Source: Sphingomonadales bacterium
Lineage (GTDB): Bacteria; Pseudomonadota; Alphaproteobacteria; Sphingomonadales; Sphingomonadaceae
Direction: 5' to 3'
Assembly (NCBI GenBank): GCA_018971065.1
Contig: JAGWVC010000037.1
Span: forward strand, 1 to 34,262
DNA: 34,262 bases
This document shows, piece by piece, positions 16,214 through 23,551 of the stretch (positions are counted from its first letter, which is position 1; each line of letters starts with the position of its first letter). The position numbers and the translations under genes were made by a program. The notes under the pieces are model-generated. The model searched no databases and was not told the origin of the DNA. It saw only the letters and a program-made list of their open reading frames with translations.

Positions 16214-17962
16214 CTATCGCCGCCGGTGGGTCTCGGCGTGAACCATGCCCTGGCGGGCGCGCAGCAGGTCGTGCCGGGTCAGGATGCCGGTGACCCGCAG
16301 CGTTGCTGAATCGAGGATGGGGATGCGACCGGTGCCGGTTGCGATCATCAGGTCGGCGATTTCGCCGATCGCCGAGGAATCGTAGCCGAACGCCTGCGAC
16401 GCGTCGGAAAGGACGTCGGCCAGCGTGGCGCCCGGCGAGGTTTCGCCCGCCTGCCACTGAAGCGCGTCCGACCGGGATACCAGCCCTTGCAGCCGGTGGT
16501 CGTCGTCGATCACCGGATAGCTGCGATGCACCGCCGGCCCGGCAAAGAAGGCGACGGCGTCGGCGATCGGCATGGTGCCGGGCAGGCAAACCGGATCGCG
16601 CGTCATGATCTGCGCGGCCTGCAGCAACTCGTGCGGATCGACCGTATATTCCTGGCGGATGTGGCGGCCCCGGCGGGCGATCTTTTCGGTCAGGATGGAG
16701 CGCGGCATCAGCAGCACGCTGATCGCATAGGCGCCGACCGATGCCGCGACCGTCATCGGCAGGGCGGCGTAGTGCCCGGTCAGTTCGACGGCGAACACCG
16801 CACTGGTCAGCGGGGCGCGCATGGCGCCGCTGACAATGGCGGCCATGCCGATCATCGCCCAGTAGCCGGGGGTGCCGGGCAGGATCTGGCCGACCAGCAG
16901 GCCGAGCGCGCCGCCCAGGATGAGCAGCGGCGCCAGCACGCCGCCCGAGGTTCCCGAGCCCAGCGCGACGAGCCACACCGTGGCCTTGACCAGAAGCAGC
17001 ACGACGATGGCCCGCAGCGCCATCGATCCGTCGAGCAGGTCCTGGATGTTCTGGTAGCCGGCGCCCAGCACCCGCGCATCACACAAGCCGCCGATGCCGA
17101 CGACGATGGCGCCGAGTGCCGGCCACCACATCCAGTGCAGCGGCAGGCGATGGAACAGGTCCTCGATGCGGTAGAGCAGGCTGGACAGGACGGTGGCCTC
17201 AACCCCCACCAGCACGCCGACCGCGAGGGTCAGCGCCAGCGTGGCCGGGCCGGACGGGGCCGGTGCCGCGAAGGGGAACAGCGGGCCGCTGCCGATCAGC
17301 AGCGGGCGCCATGCCAGCGCGACGAGCGCGGCGACGACCACCGGCACGAAACTGCGCGGTTTCCATTCGAACAGCAGCACTTCCACCGCCAGCAGTATCG
17401 CCGCCAGCGGGGTTCCGAAGATCGCGGTCATCCCGGCGGCGGCCCCGGCGACGAGCAGGGTCTTGCGTTCGGCGGCGCTGAGGTGAAAGCACTGGGCGAA
17501 CAGCGAACCGATCGCGCCACCGGTCATGATGATCGGCCCTTCGGCGCCGAACGGCCCGCCGCTGCCGATCGAGATGGCCGACGACAGCGGCTTGAGGATC
17601 GCCACTTTCAGCGAGAGGCGGCTTTCGCCGTAGAGGATGGCCTCGATCGCCTCGGGAATGCCGTGGCCGCGAATCTTTTCGGAACCGAACCGGGCCATCA
17701 CCCCGATAATCAGGCCGCCGAGGACGGGGATGGCGAGAAGGACGATCCCGAGCGCGTTGTCCTCGATCCGCGCGGGGGCTGCGGACAGGCGGCCGAACCA
17801 GAACAGGTTGGTGGCAATGGCGATCGCCTTGATCAGCAGCCATGCGCCCAGCGCGCCGCCCGAGCCGACGACGAGAGCGGCGGCGCCCAGCGCGACCATG
17901 CGCAGATCGGCGCTGTGATCGGCCAGTTTTCGGGGCTTGGAAATCGGACGGGACGCGTTCAT
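16214..17962 (-). CDS. CLC-type voltage-gated chloride channel family protein with CBS domains
   Basis: 582 residues. A membrane domain of about 430 residues carries the three CLC anion-path segments: RGHGIPEA (about 98-105), GSGGPFGAEGP (about 133-143) with gating Glu141, and GTSGGVLAPLL. Two cytoplasmic CBS domains follow (MTRDPVCLPGTMPIADAV..., then LADVL...). By alignment to E. coli ClcA, the internal proton-transfer glutamate (Glu203) is Val195, as in CLC channels, and the central Ser107 is His100. This suggests a passive channel or altered selectivity rather than a classical 2Cl-/H+ antiporter. Its promoter (TATAAT at 17991-17996, minus strand) is covered by a MarR-type operator, and the MarR gene is divergent. 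Confidence 0.92.
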   Translation of the reverse strand: MNASRPISKPRKLADHSADLRMVALGAAALVVGSGGALGAWLLIKAIAIATNLFWFGRLSAAPARIEDNALGIVLLAIPVLGGLIIGVMARFGSEKIRGHGIPEAIEAILYGESRLSLKVAILKPLSSAISIGSGGPFGAEGPIIMTGGAIGSLFAQCFHLSAAERKTLLVAGAAAGMTAIFGTPLAAILLAVEVLLFEWKPRSFVPVVVAALVALAWRPLLIGSGPLFPFAAPAPSGPATLALTLAVGVLVGVEATVLSSLLYRIEDLFHRLPLHWMWWPALGAIVVGIGGLCDARVLGAGYQNIQDLLDGSMALRAIVVLLLVKATVWLVALGSGTSGGVLAPLLILGGALGLLVGQILPGTPGYWAMIGMAAIVSGAMRAPLTSAVFAVELTGHYAALPMTVAASVGAYAISVLLMPRSILTEKIARRGRHIRQEYTVDPHELLQAAQIMTRDPVCLPGTMPIADAVAFFAGPAVHRSYPVIDDDHRLQGLVSRSDALQWQAGETSPGATLADVLSDASQAFGYDSSAIGEIADLMIATGTGRIPILDSATLRVTGILTRHDLLRARQGMVHAETHRRR

Positions 17963-17990
17963 GCAGACACCCTGGCAGCTTCGCAGCGCG

Positions 17991-18017
17991 ATTATATCGC
18001 ATTGCGATATAAATCAA
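17991..18017 (-). promoter_or_regulatory. promoter of the CLC gene overlapped by a MarR-type operator
   Basis: On the minus strand, TTGATT (18012-18017) and a perfect TATAAT (17991-17996) are 15 bp apart. TTATATCGC (17992-18000) and GCGATATAA (18004-18012) form a perfect 9-bp inverted repeat with a 3-nt centre that fills the space between them. Occupancy by the divergently encoded MarR protein should block the channel promoter. The site is also 22-30 bp from the MarR start. Confidence 0.75.
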
Positions 18018-18033
18018 CCGTGGGATGTGCCCG

Positions 18034-18444
18034 ATGACGAATGCGGCGCTGGCCGATGCCGATTACAAGGTGCTTGCCGATTTCCGCGCGACGATCCGGC
18101 AGTTCCTGGCCTTCAGCGAAGCCCGGGCGGCCGAAGTGGGCCTGACCCCGCAGCAGCACCAGGCGTTGCTGGCGATCCGGGCTGCCGACGCGGGCAAGGC
18201 GACCATCGGCTATGTTGCCGAGCGGCTGATGCTGAAGCCGCACAGCGCCAGCGGCCTTGTCGATCGGCTGGCATCGCTGGGCCTGCTGGAGCGGCAGGTG
18301 GCGTCCGGCGATCGGCGGCAGGCCCAGCTCGTCCTGACCGGGCGGGCGCGCGATCTGCTGGCCGAGCTGGGCCGTACCCACCGCGACGAGTTGCGGCGGT
18401 TGGGGCCGATGCTGACCGAATTGCTGGGGCGGCTGGACGGGTAG
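18034..18444 (+). CDS. MarR family transcriptional regulator
   Basis: 136 residues from the ATG at 18034 (GGGA 8 bp upstream); an in-frame ATG at 18025 has no spaced Shine-Dalgarno. The winged helix-turn-helix is plain: GLTPQQHQALLAI, IGYVAERLMLKPHSASGLVDRLASLGLLER, then the wing SGDRRQAQLVLT. Terminal helices provide the dimer interface. It is divergent from the CLC gene across 71 bp with one perfect operator, so autoregulation and ligand-relieved repression of the channel are expected. The ligand is unknown; MarR proteins typically respond to anionic or phenolic compounds or to oxidants. Confidence 0.9.
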   Translation: MTNAALADADYKVLADFRATIRQFLAFSEARAAEVGLTPQQHQALLAIRAADAGKATIGYVAERLMLKPHSASGLVDRLASLGLLERQVASGDRRQAQLVLTGRARDLLAELGRTHRDELRRLGPMLTELLGRLDG

Positions 18445-18460
18445 GCGGCGGGCAACCGCT

Positions 18461-19531
18461 TCAGATCAGGAACCGCGCGCAGGCCAGGGCGGTGACAAGG
18501 CTGACCAGCGTGGCGGCGATGACCGGGGTGGTGGCGCGCAGGCCGCCCGCCAGCAGCATGTCGAGCCGCGTGCGCATTGCGGTTGCGGTGACCGCGAGCA
18601 GCAGCAGGGTCTTCGATGCCGAGAGCGACAGGCCGGTGATCGCCGCGGGGATTGTCAGAAGCGAGTTGAGCGCGACCACGGCCAGGAAGGCGACGATGAA
18701 CCACGGCAGCGAAATGCGCTGCCACCACCTGGCCTGCGCGCCGTCGCGGGGGATGAGCAGCCCGACCAGCGCGACGATCGGCGCGAGCAGGGCGACGCGG
18801 GCGAGCTTGACGATGGTGGCGTGGCTGCCGGCGAGGTCGGAGAAGGCATAGCCGCCGCCGATCGCCTGCGCGACGTCGTGGATGGAGGCGCCGATCAGGA
18901 ACCCGGCCTGATTGTCGGTGAAATGCAGTTCGAGCGCCAGCAGCGGGTAGATCGACATCGCGGCGGCCGAGGCGAGCGAGATGCCGACCAGCGTGAGCGC
19001 GAACTGGGCCTGGCTGAGGCGGTCCTTGCCGATGACGCCATAGAGCGCGAGCGCGGCGCTGGCGCCGCAGATGGCGGTGGCGCCGCCGGCGAGCAGGCCG
19101 GCCCAGGTGTCCTGGCCGGAAAGGCGCGCGCCGAGCCAGCCCGCCAGCATGGTCAGCGCCATGACCACCAGCAGGCAGGCGAACGGGACCGGGCCGACCA
19201 CGGCGATCTGGTGGAACGTGACCTGGAGGCCCAGCACGACGATGCCGAGGCGCAGGCAGGTGCGGCCGACGAAGTCCAGCCCGCGATGGGTGCGCGGATC
19301 GCCCGAGACGAAGTTCATGGCGAGGCCGACCAGCAGGCCGAGCAGGATGATCGGGAAGTGATAGCGATCGGCCAGCCAGGCGGCGGCGGCGCTGACCACG
19401 CCGCAGGCGGCAAGGCCGGGGAACAGGGGGCGGACCGGTGGTTCCGGCTGCGCCGGGGACACGTCGGCCAGATGCAGTTCGCCGAACAGGTCGCCGCCGT
19501 AAGGCAGGGTTTCCCAATCGATCTCGGCCAT
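18461..19531 (-). CDS. YeiH family (UPF0324) putative sulfate/sulfite exporter
   Basis: 356 residues with about ten hydrophobic segments and a ~40-residue soluble N-terminus. Family signatures are RLGIVVLGLQVTF, GGATAICGASAALAL and IGASIHDVAQAIGGGYAFSD, which define the Cons_hypoth698/YeiH membrane proteins annotated as putative sulfate exporters. The ATG at 19531 has GGGAGA upstream. It is divergent from the MFS gene, and a copy of the 20-bp motif shared with the sulfoquinovosidase/receptor region lies between them at 19555-19574. In this context the most economical role is removal of the sulfite released by the SQ monooxygenase. That role is inferred; transport by this family is little characterised. 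Confidence 0.85.
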   Translation of the reverse strand: MAEIDWETLPYGGDLFGELHLADVSPAQPEPPVRPLFPGLAACGVVSAAAAWLADRYHFPIILLGLLVGLAMNFVSGDPRTHRGLDFVGRTCLRLGIVVLGLQVTFHQIAVVGPVPFACLLVVMALTMLAGWLGARLSGQDTWAGLLAGGATAICGASAALALYGVIGKDRLSQAQFALTLVGISLASAAAMSIYPLLALELHFTDNQAGFLIGASIHDVAQAIGGGYAFSDLAGSHATIVKLARVALLAPIVALVGLLIPRDGAQARWWQRISLPWFIVAFLAVVALNSLLTIPAAITGLSLSASKTLLLLAVTATAMRTRLDMLLAGGLRATTPVIAATLVSLVTALACARFLI

Positions 19532-19554
19532 CGCGGCATTCTCCCGGTGGTTCT

Positions 19555-19574
19555 TATGTCCTGCGGTGTCATAT
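19555..19574. promoter_or_regulatory. candidate LacI operator, copy 1 (yeiH/MFS divergent region)
   Basis: TATGTCCTGCGGTGTCATAT matches 18 of 20 positions with 23487-23506. The ends form a dyad (TATG/CATA). It lies 24 bp from the YeiH start and 80 bp from the MFS start, so one protein could control both directions. Confidence 0.7.
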
Positions 19575-19654
19575 CCGCTTTTCTTCTGCTTGCGAAGTGC
19601 TAGTTTGGCGATGGTGACGCCGGTCTCGAGCCGTGCGCGCGGGGGAGAGAGCAT

Positions 19655-20878
19655 ATGGCGGATGGCACGCGGATGGGCCGGGCAACCACGGTGCTGGTGG
19701 TGCTGCTGTTTTTCGGCAACGCGCTGAACTATGTCGATCGGCAGGTGCTGGCGTTGCTGAAGCCGACGCTGGAGGCGACATTCCACTGGAGCGACGTCGA
19801 TTATGCCAATCTTGGTTCCGCCTTCCAGGTGGCCGCGGCCGGTGCCTTGCTGCTGGTCGGCTGGTTCGTCGACCGGCTGGGGGTACGGCTGGCCTATGGC
19901 ATTGCCGTGGCGGTGTGGAGCGCGGCGGGCATGGCGCACGCGCTGGCCGCCAGCGTGCAGCAGTTCGTGGCGGCGCGGGTGCTGCTGGCGGTGGGCGAAT
20001 CGGTCAGCACGCCGGCGGGGCTGAAGGCGGCGGCGATGTACATGCCCGCGAAGCAGCGCAATCTGGCGATCGGGCTGGTGAACACGGCGCCCAATATCGG
20101 CGCGATCCTGACGCCGCTGATCATTCCGCCGTTTGCGCTGGCGTTCGGCTGGCAGGCGGCGTTCTGGGTGACCGGCGGGCTGGGATTCCTGTGGCTGGCG
20201 GGCTGGGCGGCGGGCACGCGGCAACTGGTGCCGGTGAGCGCGGCGCCCGAACGCGCGCGGGTGGCCTGGGGCGAACTGCTGGCCGACCGGCGGACCTGGG
20301 CGGTGATCGGCGCCAAGGCGTTCACCGACGCGGTGTGGTGGTTCGTGCTGTACTGGATGCCTGATTTCTTCCACCGCGAATTCGCCATGACCCAGGCCGC
20401 GCTGGGCGGGCCGGTGGCGGTGGTGTTCGTGCTGGCGGCGCTGGGCGCGGTAACGTCGGGCGCGCTGTTCCCGCTATTGCAGGCGCGCGGCTGGGACATG
20501 AACCGGGCGCGCAAGGCATCGATGCTGTTCTTTGCGCTGGCGGTGCTGGGGATGCCGCTGGCGATGCTGGCGCACAACCCGTGGGTGGCGGCGGCGCTGA
20601 TCGGCGTGGGGCTGTTCGCGCATCAGGGGTTTTCGACCAATGTGTTCGGGATGACCGCCGACGTGGTGCCGGCGACGCGCATCGCCAGCGTGATCGCGCT
20701 GGGCGCGGTGGCGGGCAACCTTTCGGGCGCGGGAATCATCAAGTTCGCGGGGTGGTCGCTGGCCGGCGGGCACGGGTATCTGCCGCTGTTCGTCTATTGC
20801 GGCGGGGCCTATCTGGCGGCGCTGCTGTGGGTGCAGGTGCTGCTGCCCAGGCTGGTGATGACCAACGGCGTGGATTGA
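19655..20878 (+). CDS. MFS transporter, ExuT-like anion:cation symporter family; probable SQ/SQGro importer
   Basis: 407 residues with twelve predicted membrane segments in two six-helix halves. NYVDRQVLALLKP in helix 1 and the WFVDRLGVRLAYG loop between helices 2 and 3 are typical of the hexuronate/ACS branch, which imports acidic sugars with protons. A sulfonated sugar is a similar anionic hexose, and the flanking genes point to sulfoquinovose or its glycerol glycoside as substrate; that is inference. The start is the ATG at 19655 with GGGGGAGAG upstream. A candidate LacI site precedes it. It ends 93 bp before the convergent receptor gene. Confidence 0.88.
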   Translation: MADGTRMGRATTVLVVLLFFGNALNYVDRQVLALLKPTLEATFHWSDVDYANLGSAFQVAAAGALLLVGWFVDRLGVRLAYGIAVAVWSAAGMAHALAASVQQFVAARVLLAVGESVSTPAGLKAAAMYMPAKQRNLAIGLVNTAPNIGAILTPLIIPPFALAFGWQAAFWVTGGLGFLWLAGWAAGTRQLVPVSAAPERARVAWGELLADRRTWAVIGAKAFTDAVWWFVLYWMPDFFHREFAMTQAALGGPVAVVFVLAALGAVTSGALFPLLQARGWDMNRARKASMLFFALAVLGMPLAMLAHNPWVAAALIGVGLFAHQGFSTNVFGMTADVVPATRIASVIALGAVAGNLSGAGIIKFAGWSLAGGHGYLPLFVYCGGAYLAALLWVQVLLPRLVMTNGVD

Positions 20879-20899
20879 ATGGGCTGGCCGTAAAGCAAA

Positions 20900-20927
20900 G
20901 GCCCCCCGCCGTTGCCGGCGGGGGGCC
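20900..20927 (-). terminator. intrinsic terminator of the TonB-dependent receptor gene
   Basis: A perfect 11-bp GC-rich stem (GGCCCCCCGCC / GGCGGGGGGCC) with a 6-nt loop. Read on the minus strand it is followed by TTTGCTTT, so it fits best as the end of the receptor transcript, though it may stop MFS transcription from the other side as well. It lies in the 92-bp gap between the convergent genes. Confidence 0.75.
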
Positions 20928-20932
20928 TGATT

Positions 20933-20955
20933 GCTGCCCCGAGGGGAGGGGCAGC
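20933..20955. terminator. second hairpin between the MFS and receptor genes
   Basis: GCTGCCCC (20933-20940) and GGGGCAGC (20948-20955) form a perfect 8-bp stem with a 7-nt loop, directly after the receptor stop on the minus strand. It has no T run of its own and probably supports the stronger hairpin beside it. Confidence 0.4.
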
Positions 20956-20970
20956 GGCAGGGAGTCCTGA

Positions 20971-23370
20971 TCAGAAGTTGTAGCGGGCGTTCACGCCCCA
21001 GTAGCGATCGGCGTCGCGGGGGATCTGGTAGCGGTACGAGCCGCCCGGCCCGCCGTTGATGATGGCGGCGGCGTAGTGCTGGTTGAACAGGTTGCGCACT
21101 TGCGCGGTGACCTTCCACTTGTCGCTGGGGCTGACGAGGCCGAGCGAGAGGTTGACCAGCGCATAGGCCGGGATCGTGCCGAACTGGCGCTGGACCGGAT
21201 CGGGCGCGAACAGCGAGAGCTGGCTGGACTGGAAGTTCATCTGCGCGCCGAAGGCGAGGTCGGCGATGCCGTCGGTGCGGACGCGATGATCGAACGCCAC
21301 CGAGCCCTTCCACTTCGGCGCATAGCCCAGCGCGGTGCCCGATGGGATGATCGCGGTGGCGGCGGCGCCGGGTGCGGCCAGGAACGCATCGACGTGCGCG
21401 TCGGTATAGGCGACGCCGCCGTTCACGGTGGTGTCCGGCCCGAGGCGCAGGTTGACGTCGGCCTCGACGCCGCGCGTGGAGACCTCACCGGCGTTGGTGA
21501 AGCGGGTGACGACGACGCCGGCGACGAGATCGGGGTTGTTGGCCTGGAAGTTGTGGTACTTGGCATAGAACCCGGCGAGGTTGATCGTCAGGTGGCCGCC
21601 GAGCAGCGAGTTCTTCAGGCCGACCTCGAACGCGTCCGAGGTTTCGGGCGCGATGACGTTGGTGCCGGTGGCCGTGAGGTTGAAGAAGACGTTGTAGGCC
21701 GGGCCCTTGTAGCCGCGCGTGTAGCTGGCATAGGCGGTGACATCGCGGCTGAGGTCGGCCTGGAGCACGGCCTTGCCCGAGAGGTTGTCGCTCTTCGTGC
21801 CGGTGCGGAACGCCACGCCGTTGGCCGAGGTGACCGCGGCGCTGGCGGCGGCGGTGGGCGAGGTTCCGGCGGCGACCAGCGACAGGTACTGGTTGTAGAC
21901 GCCCTGGTCGAACGCCGGGTTGACGCCGCCGAACGCCGCGTTGGCGATCAGCCCGGTGGCGGTGCGGCTGTGGAACACGTCGAGCTGGTCATGGCTGTAG
22001 CGCAGCCCGCCGATCACGCGGACGCGGTCGTTGAACTTGAAGGTGGCCTGGCCGAACAGCGCGAGGTTCTTGAAGGTGGAGCCGAAATCGGCGGTGCCCG
22101 AGACGTTGCGGATGCCGGTGGCATCGGCGCTGGTGCAGGGGATCAGCACGCCGCTGGGCGCGGTGGCGGCGGCCGAGCAGCCGATGTCGGTGCGGGTGAA
22201 CACGCGTTCCGAGTAGGCACGGCTGAAGTAGCCGCCGAGTACATAGCTGAAGGTCTGGTCGGCCGGCGAGGTCACCCGCAGTTCCTGCGTGAAGGTGTTC
22301 GACTTCTGCGGGCCGCTGTCGTGAAGCTGGGTGAAGCCGACGTAGGCCTGGTTTAGCCAGTCACCGTCGCGAATCTCGGTGTTGTCCCACTTGCGGTACG
22401 AGGTGATGCTGGTGAGGGTGTGGCTGCCGAGCGCGATGTCGGCCTGGGCGGAGATGCCCCAGCCTTCTTCCCTGGTGGCGGTGACGAGGTTCTGCGTGAC
22501 ATAGCGCGTGCTGGCGCCCGACGGCGCCGGCAGCACGTTGAACGCCAGATTGGTGGTGGCAACGCCGGCGGCGGTGAGCGGGCCGGTGGCGATGATGTCG
22601 GCGCAGCAGTCGTCGTTGTTCTTGTGATAATCGGCGGCGACGTAGATCTTCAGGTCGCTCGACGGATCGTAGAGGAACTGGGCGCGGCCGCCGTAGTGCT
22701 TGTAGCCGTTGACGTACTTGCCGACAGCCTGGTTGATGATGTTGCCATCATAGCTGCCGTAGAAGCCGGTGAAGCGGCCGGCGAGATCCTTGCCCAGCGG
22801 CAGGTTGACGGCGGCCTTCAGGCGATATTCGTTGCGGTCGAAGTACGACGCCTCGACGCTGCCGCCCAGTTCGTGCTTCGGCATGATCGAGGTGATGTTG
22901 ATGACGCCGGCGCTGGCGTTCTTGCCGAACAGCGTGCCCTGGGGGCCGCGCAGCACTTCCATCTGGGCAATATCGACCAGATCGCTGAATGCCTCACCCG
23001 AGCGGGCGTAGACGACGCCATCGACCACGGTGGAGACCGAGGGTTCACCGGCGATGGAGAACGTGGCGGTGCCGACGCCGCGCAGGAAGATGGTCTGGTT
23101 AAGGGTGGTGCCCGACTTCAGGAAGTTGAGCGACGGCACCATCTGCGCGGCGGATTCGACGCTGGGGCGCGCGGCCTGGGCCAGCATGTCGCCCTTCAGC
23201 ACCGAGACGGCGAGTGGCACCTTCTGCAGGCTTTCCGAGCGCTTCTGCGCGGTGACGACGATTTCGTCCGAGGCGGTGTCGGCCGGCTTGCCCTGCGCGT
23301 GGGCGGTGGGCGCGGCGAGCGCAACGGCGGCGGCGGACAGCGCGGCGGATGCACGAAGCATGGCTTTCAT
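20971..23370 (-). CDS. TonB-dependent receptor; probable outer-membrane port for SQ/SQGro
   Basis: 799 residues from the ATG at 23370, preferred over the one at 23400 because GGGGAG lies directly before it. A signal peptide of about 25 residues ends at AHA|QG. A TonB box (DEIVVTAQKR) follows near residue 35, then the plug domain (residues ~50-170; LRGVGTATF, MEVLRGPQGTLFGKNASAGVINI). A long beta-barrel ends in the aromatic YNF. It fits the large sphingomonad receptor group rather than classical siderophore receptors. Divergent pairing with the sulfoquinovosidase gene across a shared operator makes sulfoquinovosyl glycerol or a related sulfolipid product the likely cargo. A perfect minus-strand -35 TTGACA lies inside that operator. 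Confidence 0.92.
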   Translation of the reverse strand: MKAMLRASAALSAAAVALAAPTAHAQGKPADTASDEIVVTAQKRSESLQKVPLAVSVLKGDMLAQAARPSVESAAQMVPSLNFLKSGTTLNQTIFLRGVGTATFSIAGEPSVSTVVDGVVYARSGEAFSDLVDIAQMEVLRGPQGTLFGKNASAGVINITSIMPKHELGGSVEASYFDRNEYRLKAAVNLPLGKDLAGRFTGFYGSYDGNIINQAVGKYVNGYKHYGGRAQFLYDPSSDLKIYVAADYHKNNDDCCADIIATGPLTAAGVATTNLAFNVLPAPSGASTRYVTQNLVTATREEGWGISAQADIALGSHTLTSITSYRKWDNTEIRDGDWLNQAYVGFTQLHDSGPQKSNTFTQELRVTSPADQTFSYVLGGYFSRAYSERVFTRTDIGCSAAATAPSGVLIPCTSADATGIRNVSGTADFGSTFKNLALFGQATFKFNDRVRVIGGLRYSHDQLDVFHSRTATGLIANAAFGGVNPAFDQGVYNQYLSLVAAGTSPTAAASAAVTSANGVAFRTGTKSDNLSGKAVLQADLSRDVTAYASYTRGYKGPAYNVFFNLTATGTNVIAPETSDAFEVGLKNSLLGGHLTINLAGFYAKYHNFQANNPDLVAGVVVTRFTNAGEVSTRGVEADVNLRLGPDTTVNGGVAYTDAHVDAFLAAPGAAATAIIPSGTALGYAPKWKGSVAFDHRVRTDGIADLAFGAQMNFQSSQLSLFAPDPVQRQFGTIPAYALVNLSLGLVSPSDKWKVTAQVRNLFNQHYAAAIINGGPGGSYRYQIPRDADRYWGVNARYNF

Positions 23371-23486
23371 CAGGTTTCTCCCCATCGGCAGTCGGTGCAA
23401 TCGAACGCACGGGCTGCAAACCGAACGCGCGGCTGGAGCATGTGCCGTTGCCGCATCTGGTGCTTGAAATGCGACGGGTGCGGCGG

Positions 23487-23506
23487 TATGTCAAGCGGTG
23501 TCATAT
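23487..23506. promoter_or_regulatory. candidate LacI operator, copy 2 (receptor/sulfoquinovosidase divergent region)
   Basis: TATGTCAAGCGGTGTCATAT, 18/20 identical to copy 1 at 19555-19574. On the minus strand it contains a perfect -35 TTGACA (23489-23494) pointing toward the receptor gene, so binding would block that promoter. It lies 45 bp before the sulfoquinovosidase ATG at 23552. This divergent gap (23371-23551) holds no other feature I can support. Confidence 0.72.
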
Positions 23507-23551
23507 GAATCGGCGGGCAAGCGTGGCAAATTGGCCACGGCGGCGGTCGGC

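Noticed and set aside
16190..16225. 8-bp inverted repeat (CGGCGGCG / CGCCGCCG) between the last SDR and the CLC gene
   Set aside because: The 20-nt loop, simple GC repeat arms and lack of a T run make it too weak to call a terminator.
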